Under the pieces are notes generated by a model. That model did no database searches. It saw only the letters and a list, made by a program, of their open reading frames with translations, and was not told the DNA's origin. From positions 1 to 64,000 of the forward strand of contig NZ_JAQMUB010000066.1 of NCBI RefSeq assembly GCF_028330965.1: a stretch of DNA of 64,000 nt, read 5' to 3'. Origin of the DNA: Oscillatoria sp. CS-180. GTDB taxonomy: Bacteria > Cyanobacteriota > Cyanobacteriia > Phormidesmidales > Phormidesmidaceae. Positions 27,201 to 36,065 of the stretch are shown in pieces. A program made the position numbers and the translations under genes. The first letter of the stretch is position 1, and every line of letters begins with the position of its first letter.

Positions 27201-29987
27201 AATCTCGAACAGACCCGCATCGTCACCAGTCAAAGACAAGGTGTTGGTTCCCAGACCATCGTCGGTAATGACGATATCAGCAACCTTGATGGCACTGGTG
27301 AGGTCAGCGTTTTCCGGTAATGAAGTCAGGGTGTTCGCGAGTGCTACGGTTGGGAGTTGATTTGTGGTTACTAGCGTCAGATACTTCTGGGTCAGATATT
27401 CTACCGTTTGGGTGTGCTCAGCGTTGGTAAGTTCTTTGTTGTATACAAATGCCGCAGCTACGTCTAAGGCGCCAAACCCAAGATTTGCGATTTCCTCACC
27501 GATGACGATCTTTTCAATTCCGGTCGCAAATTGGTGATTCGCTGTATCAATCAACTGATTGTCACGGTAGTGGCGGATAGTTGTTCCGTCATAGCGAACG
27601 GAATGAATGAACCAGTCATCACCCGGGCTACCGTCATTGTTACCAATGGCGTCTTCGCCGGAACGGAAGTCATTCCCGCGTCCCCAACCCTGAATGCCGA
27701 GTTCTTCCTGCTTACTGCTAGCGACTAGGCCGAAGGCACTATTCGACGTCCCCTCGCCATATGCGACCCCTGTAGCGGTTCCACCGTTGGTGTCTTTGTA
27801 ATCAACCACAAAATACATTGAGCGGGGAGTATTTCCGGTGGGAAGACCCTCTAGTGGTGTACTTGTGGTGTTCTCTCGAAACAGAGAATCCCCATTACCA
27901 TCGAATGCGATCGCTGGCTGACCGGAAGGAGTGGCGTTAGCAACAAGTTGTGGATCGCCTGTCGCTTGTAGATTGTTGCCGAATCCAGACTGATCTAGCC
28001 ATTCAGTAACCGTCGTACCGACGTTTCCAACCTTGGTAAACGCTTCCACTTGGAAGACAAGACCATCAGTAACTGGCAGTTGACTTGTTGCACCGACTTG
28101 GATCGGAATATTGTCAGAACGGACAGGATCGGCCTCGCCATCCGAAACAGTTAGGAATGCATTGTAATTTCCCGCATCAGGATAGGTATGTGTTACCTCA
28201 ATTTTGCCCTGTGCATCAGGAGAACCCGTTTGAACAGGCGTTCCGTCACCGAAGTCAAAAGTATACGTCAGGGAGCTGACCGGATCATCGGCGTCTGCAT
28301 CTGTGACAAAGACTGTGAAAGTAACGGTATCTCCTGGATCAGCAAACCTTACATCTGAAACCGCCGAAACAATTTCTGGTGGGTCGTTGGGGTCACCAAC
28401 CGTAATAGTGATAGGCTGGGAGAATGTTGAGAGAACACCATCATTAACAGTGAGTGAGGCATTGTAAAAAGCCTCCGCACTGTAGGTATGTTGAACCGTA
28501 ATAGCTCCAGTAGCATCCGGTGTTCCGGTTATATCTGGTGTCCCATCGCCAAAGGATAATGTGTAAGTCAGATCTGTTGCTAGATTGTCCGCGTCGCTAA
28601 CAACCGCATTAAAGGTCACTTCCAGGGGAGCATTAGGGCCATTTCCGTCATTGGGGTCACCCTGACTATCTGTCAGGACGAAGCTGTCAATGGTAGGTGC
28701 TTGATTACCCTGCCCTCCTTCGTAGATAATGCGCTGAACTCGTCCCCCAGTGTTTGAATAGTTGATGTAGTACAGTGCCCCATCGATTCCCTCTTCAAGA
28801 AAGACAACGTTTGTGACGCCGCCACCGATGTCATCGGAGGGTTTGAAGTCATAGACACCGTCGACAACGTCACCAGTCTCGTTCAGGTCTAGGAATCTGA
28901 TGTAGTTTTCTTCGTAGTTGCCGAAGAAATAGACCCCGTCAAATTCTGCTGGAAACATTGAGCCTCGATACACAAACCCAGCCGTTAACGAGGAGTGGGG
29001 AATATCGTAAATTGCGGTTGAGTAGTAGTCACCATTGCTTGGATCCGCAAGGTCACCATCAGGTAACGGAAAGTCGTTCAGATCGAAAGCGGCATTACTG
29101 TCGGAGACAAGCGTATCGTTGACACCTTCATAAAAGTTCCAGCCGAAGAAAGCCCCGGGCTGATCGAGCGTAGCGACATGAATATCATCTGTTGACACGC
29201 TCTGATTACCACCGACTTCTCCAATGTAGAACTTGCCGTATTCTTCATCCCAATCAGCGCGGAATGGATTGCGCAAGCCATAGGCCCAAATCGAAGGGTC
29301 AGGGACAAATGGCTGTCCATCTAGATTGAGCGTTGGATAGGGTCCATCAATCACACCATCAACGTAAGGATTGGCCGGCCAGCCGTCAGTCCCATCGGGA
29401 ATAGAGCCGTCACGATTGATACGAATGACCTTACCACTGGTACTTTCAAGATCCGCCGACCAGTCATCTGAATCGGTTGGACCTTCTCCTGGGTTGGTTG
29501 TGTTGAACTTGTCTGAAGTTGTAAGCCAAAGCTTGCCATCGGGACCAAAATCCAATCCGCCTCCGTAATGACAGCAGGAGACATAAGGATCTCTATCTGT
29601 CCACAGAATAGTTTCACTATTCGGTTCTGCGTAACTGGTGAGTCCGCCAGCTCCTTCTACGTGTTCAAAGCTGCCTATTACAGCTCGATTGGTATCGGCT
29701 GAGCGTGTGTAGTACAGGTAAATTTCGTTCTTGCCGGGTGTATCTGGATCAAAATCGGGCGGAATCGCGATTTCGAGAAGGCCACGTTCGTTACCGCTGT
29801 TTACGATATTTGAAATATCTAGATAAAGAGATTTGTCTCCAGAATTTGGATCGGCAATAAAGATTTCGCCACCTTTTTCGACCACCAACATTCTGTTATC
29901 AGGCAGAAAACCTAAGGCAATTGGTGCACTTAGCCCCTGTGTAATCAACGCTTCGTTAGAAAATCCATCCAGATCAAAATCAGCCAT
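24300..29987 (-). CDS. Giant mosaic protein: GSDH-like beta-propeller, PKD, LamG-like and cadherin-like repeats
   Basis: The protein has 1895 residues, with an ATG at 29987 and GGAGGT at 29992-29997. Residues ~10-420 resemble glucose/sorbosone dehydrogenases (PQQ-type six-blade propeller), with His-Tyr-Gly-Gly-Gly-Leu-Asp-Phe-Gly-Pro-Asp-Gly near 140 and Trp-Ala-Tyr-Gly-Leu-Arg-Asn-Pro-Phe-Arg near 233. Two PKD domains follow (about 425-630, with the Phe-Gly-Asp-Gly-Thr-Pro core). Three concanavalin/LamG-like modules (about 640-880, 1190-1440, 1685-1895) alternate with four cadherin-like ~80-residue units (Leu-Ser-Leu-Thr-Gly-Asp/Ala-Asp) and one VCBS/cadherin-like 'Asp-Asp-Thr-Tyr-Thr-Ala' unit. 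There is no Sec signal peptide, so secretion by a type I system is plausible, though I cannot point to a clear export signal. A role in sugar oxidation or cell-surface adhesion is inferred. Confidence 0.83.
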   Translation of the reverse strand: MADFDLDGFSNEALITQGLSAPIALGFLPDNRMLVVEKGGEIFIADPNSGDKSLYLDISNIVNSGNERGLLEIAIPPDFDPDTPGKNEIYLYYTRSADTNRAVIGSFEHVEGAGGLTSYAEPNSETILWTDRDPYVSCCHYGGGLDFGPDGKLWLTTSDKFNTTNPGEGPTDSDDWSADLESTSGKVIRINRDGSIPDGTDGWPANPYVDGVIDGPYPTLNLDGQPFVPDPSIWAYGLRNPFRADWDEEYGKFYIGEVGGNQSVSTDDIHVATLDQPGAFFGWNFYEGVNDTLVSDSNAAFDLNDFPLPDGDLADPSNGDYYSTAIYDIPHSSLTAGFVYRGSMFPAEFDGVYFFGNYEENYIRFLDLNETGDVVDGVYDFKPSDDIGGGVTNVVFLEEGIDGALYYINYSNTGGRVQRIIYEGGQGNQAPTIDSFVLTDSQGDPNDGNGPNAPLEVTFNAVVSDADNLATDLTYTLSFGDGTPDITGTPDATGAITVQHTYSAEAFYNASLTVNDGVLSTFSQPITITVGDPNDPPEIVSAVSDVRFADPGDTVTFTVFVTDADADDPVSSLTYTFDFGDGTPVQTGSPDAQGKIEVTHTYPDAGNYNAFLTVSDGEADPVRSDNIPIQVGATSQLPVTDGLVFQVEAFTKVGNVGTTVTEWLDQSGFGNNLQATGDPQLVANATPSGQPAIAFDGNGDSLFRENTTSTPLEGLPTGNTPRSMYFVVDYKDTNGGTATGVAYGEGTSNSAFGLVASSKQEELGIQGWGRGNDFRSGEDAIGNNDGSPGDDWFIHSVRYDGTTIRHYRDNQLIDTANHQFATGIEKIVIGEEIANLGFGALDVAAAFVYNKELTNAEHTQTVEYLTQKYLTLVTTNQLPTVALANTLTSLPENADLTSAIKVADIVITDDGLGTNTLSLTGDDAGLFEIVGTEVFLAGGTTLDAATNASLDITIEVDDTAVGLTPDDSAALAITVVPPATNQPPTIALANTLTSLSENADLTSALKVADIVITDDGLGTNTLSLTGDDAGLFEIVGTEVLLAAGTTLDAATNASLDIGVQVDDTTVGTTPDDTATLVIAVTPAGVNQAPDAVDDTYTATAGQTLTVPVSTGLLDNDVDDGPLTITEINGQAVVGNQVTLGNSTLTVNMDGAFSYTADIGFTGSESFTYTVSDGSQTDTATVDITVNEPSTNNVPVIDGLVAQLESDINVLQQNGVVTEWLSVAGTNMDLVASGDPILVQGATPSGQAAVSLDGGLAAFGETGAAEGDKLERTSPQSLPELPTGNEARSMYFVVDYKATGGTYAGVAYGAGASNETFGLVAGGKNDELGVQGWGRGNDFRSGEDAVGNNDGSIGDDWFIHSVRYDGTTLRHYRDDQLIDTANHQFATGVDKFVIGEEIAGIGFGALDVAAVLVYDKELNDTEHAQTLQYLTQKYLTPSQQANQAPSVVLNNSLATLTEDTDLTTALKVADIVVTDDGQGTNALSLTGADAGLFEITGTELFLRAGTILDADANASLDVEVQVDDASVGTTPDGTAALAISVTAASGNQVPSVVLNNSLTSLAEDTDLTTALKVADIVVTDDGQGTNVLSLTGADESLFEIMGTELFLKAGTTLDATTNSSLDILIEVDDATVGATPDDTAALTISVTSVPPQQGGNPFTSGLIAAFEVDANVDVNSSNVLTRWGDSSGSVNNYDLDSVNGDPTLLASGTPSGQSAIAFDGNDDFLRIVGPAEIAGLPEGDEARTMYFVVDYETAGEYTGFSYGDNQKDEVFGLVTDTDDLLAIEGWGGRANRPSTEEGITKGWMVHSVVLDGSSYSHFIHTEVGLELIDSGTDGVFDTDISAADASLSLGGKVTGSDAGEMTVAAALIYDSALSAQNHADVSNYLFDKYLAVPVVS
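25030..27350 (-). repeat. DNA-level repeats inside the mosaic gene
   Basis: Four cadherin-like units (near 25040-25340, 25365-25645, 26740-27030 and 27060-27345) share long identical stretches. The pairs 25040/25365 and 26740/27060 are the most alike. Two LamG-like units (about 25680-26390 and 27370-28070) are also closely similar. The pattern suggests that a [LamG + two cadherin units] block was duplicated as a whole. Confidence 0.75.
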
Positions 29988-30382
29988 AATGACCTCCAGC
30001 TACGGGGTTAATAATTCTTGTCGACAATCTAGAAAAAACACACAAAGACAGAAAAATCTTGGACTCTGTTAGCGAAAAAACGAATCAAAAATTTGAAAGG
30101 GCGCCCAAAAAGGAGCAGCGAACTCTTTTTCCAGCAGATACTGAGTTGGATATAAAAGAAATTCTTATTTCCATCTTATCTAGAAGACTTGATATCATAA
30201 AATGCTCTGCTAACAGAATGATAAACTTCAGAACTAATCTCGGAAACTTAAATAACAAGCCGTCCTTTAAAATTTAATTAAAACCCTTTTAAGATTTAGA
30301 TCATGCAAAGATTTTGGAGGAGTCTGAAATCTGAAGTGCTAATTCAGTTGAAAAGGATATCCAAGGCTATTAAAAAGAAATC
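29988..30382. other. Upstream region of the mosaic gene
   Basis: This AT-rich non-coding stretch lies between the mosaic gene start and the left end of the insertion sequence. The only clear element is the ribosome binding site GGAGGT at 29992-29997 (minus strand). The promoter should be here. Outward transcription from the IS, which reads in the same direction, could also reach the gene. Confidence 0.5.
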
Positions 30383-30384
30383 TA

Positions 30385-31526
30385 TAGCAATCCTATTTGA
30401 TTCATGAAAAGGAGCCATATTGGTGCAGTTTGGGAAAATCGAACACTTCTAGCCGAAAAAACTATTCGAAGAGGGCTTTGAGTGCTTTAAAGCCCCGACA
30501 TTCGTCGCAGCCATGTTTTCGCTTGTAACCAAGAATCTTCAATCGAATTTTGCCTCAGGTCATTGGGGGTAAAGCGCACACAATGAATATTCCAAGCGTC
30601 AGCCTCGAAGCCATCATTCACTGGTGCAAGAAAGGCTTTCAGTTCCTTAGAGCGGTGGTAACTAGCCCCATCCCAAAGAATCAATAACCGATATTCGGGC
30701 CATTGCCTTTGCAGAAACTTCAAATACTCAATCGTCCCTGTAGTGTTGCCTTTCTCATGGGGCTGAACGAGCAGGCGCTGGCTCAGCAAATCTAGGGCTC
30801 CATAATAGGTTTGGCGCTCCCGTTCGTTGCCGATAAGCACTTCCCTCGTGCCCCCGTTCGCCCCCACACATAGCCCTGAAGGTCGCCGCTCAGAAGATGA
30901 CATTTCATCCACAAAGAGCCCTCTCAAGCGTCCGGCTTCTCTCGTTCCGATAGCGTGCCAATAGCCGTTGGATTTCGGCTTTTTTCGGCCACCGCCTGAG
31001 CGTTGGCCTTCGGGTTTACTTGGCTCGTCTTTTTCCAACTCAGGTCGGCGGTTGCCAACCAGTCGTAGTAGCTTTGCTTCGACTCGTACACCACGTCGTA
31101 GGTCTCAGCCAGATGTGACTCCAATTCGTTCAACTCCCAGATGGCTTTAGTCTGCGACCACTGCAGCACCGCCTTACGCTCGGACGGCCTCAGATAACTT
31201 TGACGACCTTTGTGCTGGGGCCGAAAGCCCACTAAGCCGTCTCGTTCGTAGGCTTGTTTCCACTTACTCAGGGCTCCCAAGAACACCTCCAAGATCCCGG
31301 TAATAACCTCGTAACCATAGCCTTGATAAATCAACTTGACGGCTAGCATTTTTTTCACTTGGCGAGCATCTCGTTCGATCCCGATAAAGGACTTGAGTTC
31401 CTCGACTGCTTGTATTTGGGTCGGTGCAGCCCGAGAGGCCAGCATGGATTTCATGCCTTGATATCAGTATTTGAGCGTCTTCCGTAATTATACTGATACG
31501 TCTTTACGAGTCATTCCGGGTTGCTA
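30385..31526 (-). mobile_element. IS630-family insertion sequence (1142 bp), decayed
   Basis: The two ends match as imperfect inverted repeats. TAGCAATCC at 30385 and the reverse complement of the right end, TAGCAACCC, share TAGCAA, CC, and then TGA-TC-T-AA patterns, with 19 of the first 28 positions identical. TA dinucleotides flank both ends (30383-30384 and 31527-31528), as expected for TA target duplication by this family. The element encodes one transposase on the minus strand. A 9-bp inverted repeat (31462-31470 / 31490-31498) sits in its leader. Confidence 0.8.
30402..31454 (-). pseudogene. IS630-family transposase, interrupted
   Basis: The first frame (31454-30924) encodes the N-terminal helix-turn-helix part. 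The second (31038-30487) encodes the DDE catalytic part, with Phe-Val-Asp-Glu, Leu-Trp-Asp-Gly-Ala-Ser-Tyr-His and Asn-Ser-Ile-Glu-Asp as D, D and E. They join by a -1 shift at a run of six A (minus strand, 30985-30980), which could be programmed or a mutation. The C-terminal tail is also broken. After Met-Ser-Gly-Leu the frame stops, but the expected ending (Phe-Lys-Ala-Leu-Lys-Ala-Leu-Phe-Glu... Phe-Pro-Lys-Leu-His-Gln-Tyr-Gly) is visible in another frame down to 30402. That frame carries a one-base insertion in the G run near 30497-30500 and an in-frame TAG. The copy is probably inactive. Confidence 0.78.
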
Positions 31527-31528
31527 TA

Positions 31529-32603
31529 TGAGGGTTTAGAGCAATCACCTTGTAAAGTCATCTATTTAATAGAGAGCAACCTGAGCTCTGCTCTTCATTT
31601 GTTTTTGTGGGAAACGTACTCTTCAGATCGCAAACGCTGTAGAAGCCTAACTTGTGCCTAGAGCATGCTCGTTACTAAAAAGAAAAATCCACTCCAGGCT
31701 TGCCAAGATACACACATACTGATGTTTAAAGACCTCTTTGGTCTTGTCATGAATGCGCCCTTATCTCGAACAGAAGTCGCGAAATCAATCGCATTCCCTG
31801 AAGAATTCACAACAGAGCTTGAACACACTATTTCTGCGTTCGAAAAATCTTCATCTCCAGGAAGCTTAAAGATTTTCTGTGCCGTAGTGGTGCGCTCCTA
31901 AATAAGACGAAAAAATCAACTGCACCTTTGATCGCCCTAACGATTAATTCCAGACGAACAATGACAAAAACGTTGCCTAAGGATGTGCTAAACACGTAAG
32001 CAAGCAACATAACCTCTCTGCACGTAAAAAGCAAAACTGCTTTGAGGAGTCGCACAAAAAACAGCACACAGTTGGACGGAGCCAGTTCCCTGATACTATC
32101 GGTTAGCTTAGTGATGGACAAAGCATCAATATCAGACGCCCTGCATCAAAAACCCTTATTCCGAAAAATCAAAGACATAGTTTCTGCACACCTCTACCTC
32201 TCTACTAAGTAAGCCAGTTCAGAATAATCTTAGTTTCCAATCAAAATTAGCGTATATGACATTGCCATCTTGACCGTAGTTGATCACACCTACAAAGCTT
32301 TCGGTCATAACTTTACGGAAATTTTGTTTGTCTGTGAATTTACCGATTAACAAGAGAATTAAGTGCCAGAACTGAAGCCATGTCGAGACAGCAGGAGCTT
32401 TCTATAAAGCAGTCGAGGAACTGAATCAATTTTTATGCATGCGTTATACAGTGGTAGAAGTCGTGTCTCTACTGGAATATCGACGCCAAATTCAGGCTGC
32501 ATGAGTGAACTCAGAGAGATGATGAAGGCTGCATGAGGATAGGCATAAAGTGAATTGGGATGTCAGCGATCGCTTCTTTCGTAGATAGAGTATTCAATTC
32601 TGA
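31529..32603. other. Non-coding spacer right of the IS
   Basis: I find no supported gene here. A 78-codon open frame on the plus strand (31665-31901) has no ribosome site, no recognisable motif and unusual composition, so I do not call it. The segment near 32380-32520 may contain more of the degraded transposase described at 32604-32820, but no continuous similarity can be read. Confidence 0.55.
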
Positions 32604-32820
32604 CACTTAGATTTCAAACGGCATCGCGAGCCGATTCTAAACTATGGTTACTACCAAGCCGAGGGCTGGCTAATTGGCTGGGGGAATATCGAAGCTGGGG
32701 TTAAGCAGTTTAACTAATGCACTAAAATTGCGGGTGCTTGCTGGAAAGCTGATCACATTCCTCGGGTCCTAGCCTATCGCCGCGCCCATTTGAACGGAAT
32801 GCTATCGCCCCAGTTATGTT
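32604..32820 (+). pseudogene. Remnant of an ISKra4-like transposase C-terminus
   Basis: The forward frame from 32604 reads His-Arg-Glu-Pro-Ile-Leu-Asn-Tyr-Gly-Tyr-Tyr-Gln-Ala-Glu-Gly, then Leu-Ile-Gly-Trp-Gly-Asn-Ile-Glu-Ala-Gly-Val-Lys-Gln, a TAA stop, and then Lys-Ile-Ala-Gly-Ala-Cys-Trp with Ala-Tyr-Arg-Arg-Ala-His-Leu-Asn-Gly. This resembles the C-terminal 'Ile-Gly-Ser-Gly-x-Val-Glu-Ser...Gly-Ala-x-Trp...Arg-x-Ala-Tyr-Leu-Asn-Gly' region of ISKra4-type transposases in cyanobacteria. The in-frame stop and the lack of an N-terminal part show it is dead. Confidence 0.6.
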
Positions 32821-32941
32821 TTTCTGTGTAGAGGGTGATCTGCCTTCAGTGCGATTGCCCTGCTTCATGCCCTAATTTTGTTGTGCGATAGAGCCGGTTT
32901 AAGGGCATGGGAAGTAGCCAATTGAGCATTGTCATCCTAAT

Positions 32942-34780
32942 CTAGGAAAAGTCCCGAGGAAACTGAAGCTGGTGATAATGCCAAAGCTTACCCTTCTGAA
33001 ATAGTAGCTCTGGATAACTGCCCTCTTCGACAATACGCCCTTCTTCGAGAACAACTACTTTATCGGCTCGGACAATGGTTGAAAGGCGATGAGCAATGGC
33101 AATAACGGTACGATCGCGCGTTAGTTGCTCTAAGGAAGCTTGAATTGCCTGTTCAGAAATTGAGTCTAGAGCGCTAGTGGCCTCATCGAGAATCAGAATT
33201 TCAGGGTTCCGCAGCAAAGCTCGGGCAATCGCAATGCGTTGACGTTGTCCCCCTGACAGCTTGACGCCACGATCTCCGAGTTGAGTGTCAAATCCTTCTG
33301 GCAGTTCTCGAATAAATTCAAGTGCATTGGCTTGTTCAGCCGCTGTCAGAATTGCTGCCTCATCTAAAGTTTCCAACCCATAGGTAATGTTGTTTTTGAC
33401 CGTGGTGTTAAAAATGAATGTGTCTTGACTAACAACAGCAATTTGAGATCGTAGCGATGTGATGTTGAACCTTTGGACGTCAACTTCGTCAAAAAGAATA
33501 TGCCCTGCTAATGGCTCATAGAAGCGGGGAATGAGAGCGGCTAACGTAGATTTTCCAGCCCCAGATGCCCCGACTAAAGCTGTCATCTTGCCTCTTTCAA
33601 TCGCTAGATTAATATCCGAAAGCACCTGATTTTTGTTCTGATAGGAAAAATCTACTGAGGTAAATTGAATTGCTTTTTTTAATCCAGGAAAAGGGATGAC
33701 GCCATTCTTAAAGTAAGGCTTGTGATCTGTTTTCAAAAGCTCTATTACATTTCGTAGAGGTCCCTGTAGATAGCTCACTTGTCCAGCTAAGTGATGTACC
33801 CGCTGCAGGGTTCCAACTAGGTTTTGTAAGACGTAAACGAAAACAAGCAGCTGGGCAACCGGGATATTTAGAAATACGTGGCCTAGAGCGATCGCCAAGA
33901 TAATGACCGTTGTTCCTACTGCAGAAGTTACTGGCATAAATGAGCTGAATCGGCGTAGCGCACCGATCTCAGCCGCTACTACGTTGGCACTGGCTTGATT
34001 GAAGCGGGTCTTCTCAAATTCTTGAGTCGTGAAGGCATGAACGTTAAGAATGCCTGAAATGAATTCTACACAAAGGGATGTTAGCTCGCTATTGGCATTA
34101 GAAATCTCTGCGCTAAATTGCACAATCTCTTTTCTTAAATTAGATAATCCTAACAATAGTAAGGTGAGAAAGAAAATAGCAACGAATGACAATTCCCAAG
34201 AAATCCAGGAAATAATGAGTCCATAGATTAAGACCCTAATGCCATTGGCGATTAAGAGATTAATTGAACCAAATAGATGCTTAAGCCGAACAATATCACT
34301 GGTAATGACGTTAACAATTTCTCCGGATTTAACGTCTGAAAAGTAAATGAGACTGAAACTGCTAATTTGTTCAAAAGAACGGCAGCGGAGGCGATCTAAA
34401 AGCTTGGTCTCAATAATTCCAGTTGATAGAGAGCCCAGATAAAAAATTCCTGAGCGTAGCCAGGTAGATAAAAAAATTAAAATTGATATCCGAAAAAGCT
34501 GATTGTTTTTTGAAGTATTAATGCCTAGAACAACAGTGTCGAGCCAATTGATCCCTGTGTTTAGACTAGGCTGGTCTATTGGAGTTGTCAAAGTTTGCAG
34601 GAAAGAGAGCAATAGACCAATACCTAGTCCTTCAAATATAGAGACTAGAAAAGCACATGCAAAAGCTAGCAAAATGAGTGGATAAAAATGCTTCAGCTCT
34701 CGTAAGATGAGACGATTTTGCTGTCGAAAGCTATCAACTGGCTTGAAAAGATTTGGAAATGGGAAGCTTACATCATACAA
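32942..34780 (-). CDS. HepA/MsbA-type ABC exporter of the PKS/NRPS cluster
   Basis: I choose the TTG at 34780, preceded by GAGG at eight bases, giving 612 residues. A TTG at 34825 would add 15 residues without a ribosome site. The protein has six transmembrane segments and a full ATPase domain (Walker A Gly-Ala-Ser-Gly-Ala-Gly-Lys-Ser-Thr, Leu-Ser-Gly-Gly-Gln, Walker B with Asp-Glu, switch His). It is clearly paralogous to the exporter at 21189-23048, sharing for example Arg-Leu-Ile-Leu-Arg-Glu-Leu near the start and nearly the same ATPase. It is the last gene of the minus-strand operon with MbtH and the MacA/MacB-type pair, so export of the lipopeptide is the likely job. Confidence 0.87.
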   Translation of the reverse strand: MYDVSFPFPNLFKPVDSFRQQNRLILRELKHFYPLILLAFACAFLVSIFEGLGIGLLLSFLQTLTTPIDQPSLNTGINWLDTVVLGINTSKNNQLFRISILIFLSTWLRSGIFYLGSLSTGIIETKLLDRLRCRSFEQISSFSLIYFSDVKSGEIVNVITSDIVRLKHLFGSINLLIANGIRVLIYGLIISWISWELSFVAIFFLTLLLLGLSNLRKEIVQFSAEISNANSELTSLCVEFISGILNVHAFTTQEFEKTRFNQASANVVAAEIGALRRFSSFMPVTSAVGTTVIILAIALGHVFLNIPVAQLLVFVYVLQNLVGTLQRVHHLAGQVSYLQGPLRNVIELLKTDHKPYFKNGVIPFPGLKKAIQFTSVDFSYQNKNQVLSDINLAIERGKMTALVGASGAGKSTLAALIPRFYEPLAGHILFDEVDVQRFNITSLRSQIAVVSQDTFIFNTTVKNNITYGLETLDEAAILTAAEQANALEFIRELPEGFDTQLGDRGVKLSGGQRQRIAIARALLRNPEILILDEATSALDSISEQAIQASLEQLTRDRTVIAIAHRLSTIVRADKVVVLEEGRIVEEGSYPELLFQKGKLWHYHQLQFPRDFS

Positions 34781-34865
34781 AGTAAATACCTCATCTCTAA
34801 TTGCGAGTATCCTGAGAGATATCAAAGGTTTTGAGACTTAGAAACGCTGGAACCATGTCATTTCA

Positions 34866-36065
34866 TCAAGTTCGATTCAGTGCAGCAATGGGGTCTAAAT
34901 TCGCCGCTTGGTAAGCTGGAAGGACCCCAAAACAAATGCCGATTCCCCCTGATATTGAGACACTCAATAGAATGGCAGGAGCTGAAATGCTGAGTTGAAA
35001 TGTGGCAAATGTATTGATGCCGCCGGCCACAGCGACGCCCGTTAGGGAACCAACCAATCCACCGATGGATGCAACAAAAACGGCCTCAATCAGGAACTGA
35101 ATGAGGATATCGCTTTTTGTTGCGCCTAAAGCTCTGCGGATGCCGATTTCAGCAGCCCGTTCATGGACTGAAAACAGCATAATGTTCATGATGCCGACCC
35201 CGCCGACAAAGAGTGAAACGCCTGCTAGTAGCGCTAAGACTAGGGTCAGCGTTCCAGTTATCTGACGAACCAGTTGTCGATAGGCAATGCTAGAGACCAT
35301 GATGAAATCCTGCTTGCCGTGGCGCTGCGTCAATAAATTCTGAATTTGAAACGCAGCTGTTCGAATGCTATTCGAATCTTTGGCAGAAACTTGAACATAG
35401 CTGATGCGAAGACCATAGGGAGAAAAAAAGCTGGCGTTTTGAGACGCTAGTGTAGTAATCGGGACATAGGCGTCATCGTCCTCGTTTTCATCGCCCAAAG
35501 ATCCTTTAGGCGCCATGACGCCAATTACCTCAAAGCGCGATCGCTCAATTTGGACTCCTTGACCAATGGGGTTTTCGGTATCAAACAGCTTCTTGGCTAA
35601 CTCCGGTCCCAAAACAATGACCCGCTGCCAATCATCCACTTCTGACTGCTCAAAAAACCGACCTTGCTGCAAGGTGAAGCTGCGTACGAAGAGATAATCA
35701 GGTGTTGTTCCCTTTAAGGTGGTCAAGGTGCGCTGCTCATGACGGACCATCATGCTCTCTACCCAAATGACCGGCGCAACCGCTTGAACCGCTGAAATGG
35801 TTTGCTGAATCGCCTCTGCATCAGAGAGTACTAAGCGAGACTCCGACCAAGTAAAGGCATCTCGATCCTCAAAAACTCCGATCAGATTAGGGCCAAATTC
35901 TTCGAGTCTGCTGAGGATATAGTCCTGAGAGCCTTGTCCAATGCCATAGGTCAGGATGACGGCGGCATTACCGATCGCAATGCCGAGTATTGTGAGGCAA
36001 CTCCGAAGCTTGTTGAGTGTCAGCGTTGCAGCCGCCATTTTCAAGATGTCCTGTGCTGGGATCAT
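34866..36065 (-). CDS. MacB/FtsX-type ABC permease
   Basis: The 399-residue protein has one N-terminal membrane helix (about 20-42), a periplasmic MacB core domain (about 45-250), and three C-terminal helices (about 275-395). The Gly-Gly-Val-Gly-Ile-Met-Asn-Ile-Met-Leu motif and Glu-Ile-Gly-Ile-Arg-Arg-Ala-Leu-Gly-Ala coupling loop are typical of the FtsX domain. It overlaps the adaptor gene by four bases (ATGA). No separate MacB-type ATPase gene is present in the operon, so the nucleotide-binding partner must be encoded elsewhere. The pair probably extrudes the NRPS product, or exports a peptide or lipid, across the envelope. Confidence 0.87.
   Translation of the reverse strand: MIPAQDILKMAAATLTLNKLRSCLTILGIAIGNAAVILTYGIGQGSQDYILSRLEEFGPNLIGVFEDRDAFTWSESRLVLSDAEAIQQTISAVQAVAPVIWVESMMVRHEQRTLTTLKGTTPDYLFVRSFTLQQGRFFEQSEVDDWQRVIVLGPELAKKLFDTENPIGQGVQIERSRFEVIGVMAPKGSLGDENEDDDAYVPITTLASQNASFFSPYGLRISYVQVSAKDSNSIRTAAFQIQNLLTQRHGKQDFIMVSSIAYRQLVRQITGTLTLVLALLAGVSLFVGGVGIMNIMLFSVHERAAEIGIRRALGATKSDILIQFLIEAVFVASIGGLVGSLTGVAVAGGINTFATFQLSISAPAILLSVSISGGIGICFGVLPAYQAANLDPIAALNRT

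Noticed and set aside
26785-27360. 191-codon open frame antisense to the mosaic gene
   Set aside because: It is produced by the repetitive codon pattern of the cadherin-like units on the other strand; the same shadow appears over each repeat.
30059-30277. 72-codon plus-strand open frame left of the IS
   Set aside because: AT-rich, lysine-rich translation, no homology recognised, and it occupies the leader of the mosaic gene.
30979-30986. Canonical A-AAA-AAG slippery heptamer in the IS transposase
   Set aside because: The A6G string is present but in the wrong phase for the classical tandem slip (zero frame reads GAA AAA AGC), so programmed frameshifting is possible but not claimed.
31665-31901. 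78-codon open frame on the plus strand right of the IS
   Set aside because: No ribosome binding site, no recognisable family, and composition like the surrounding non-coding DNA.
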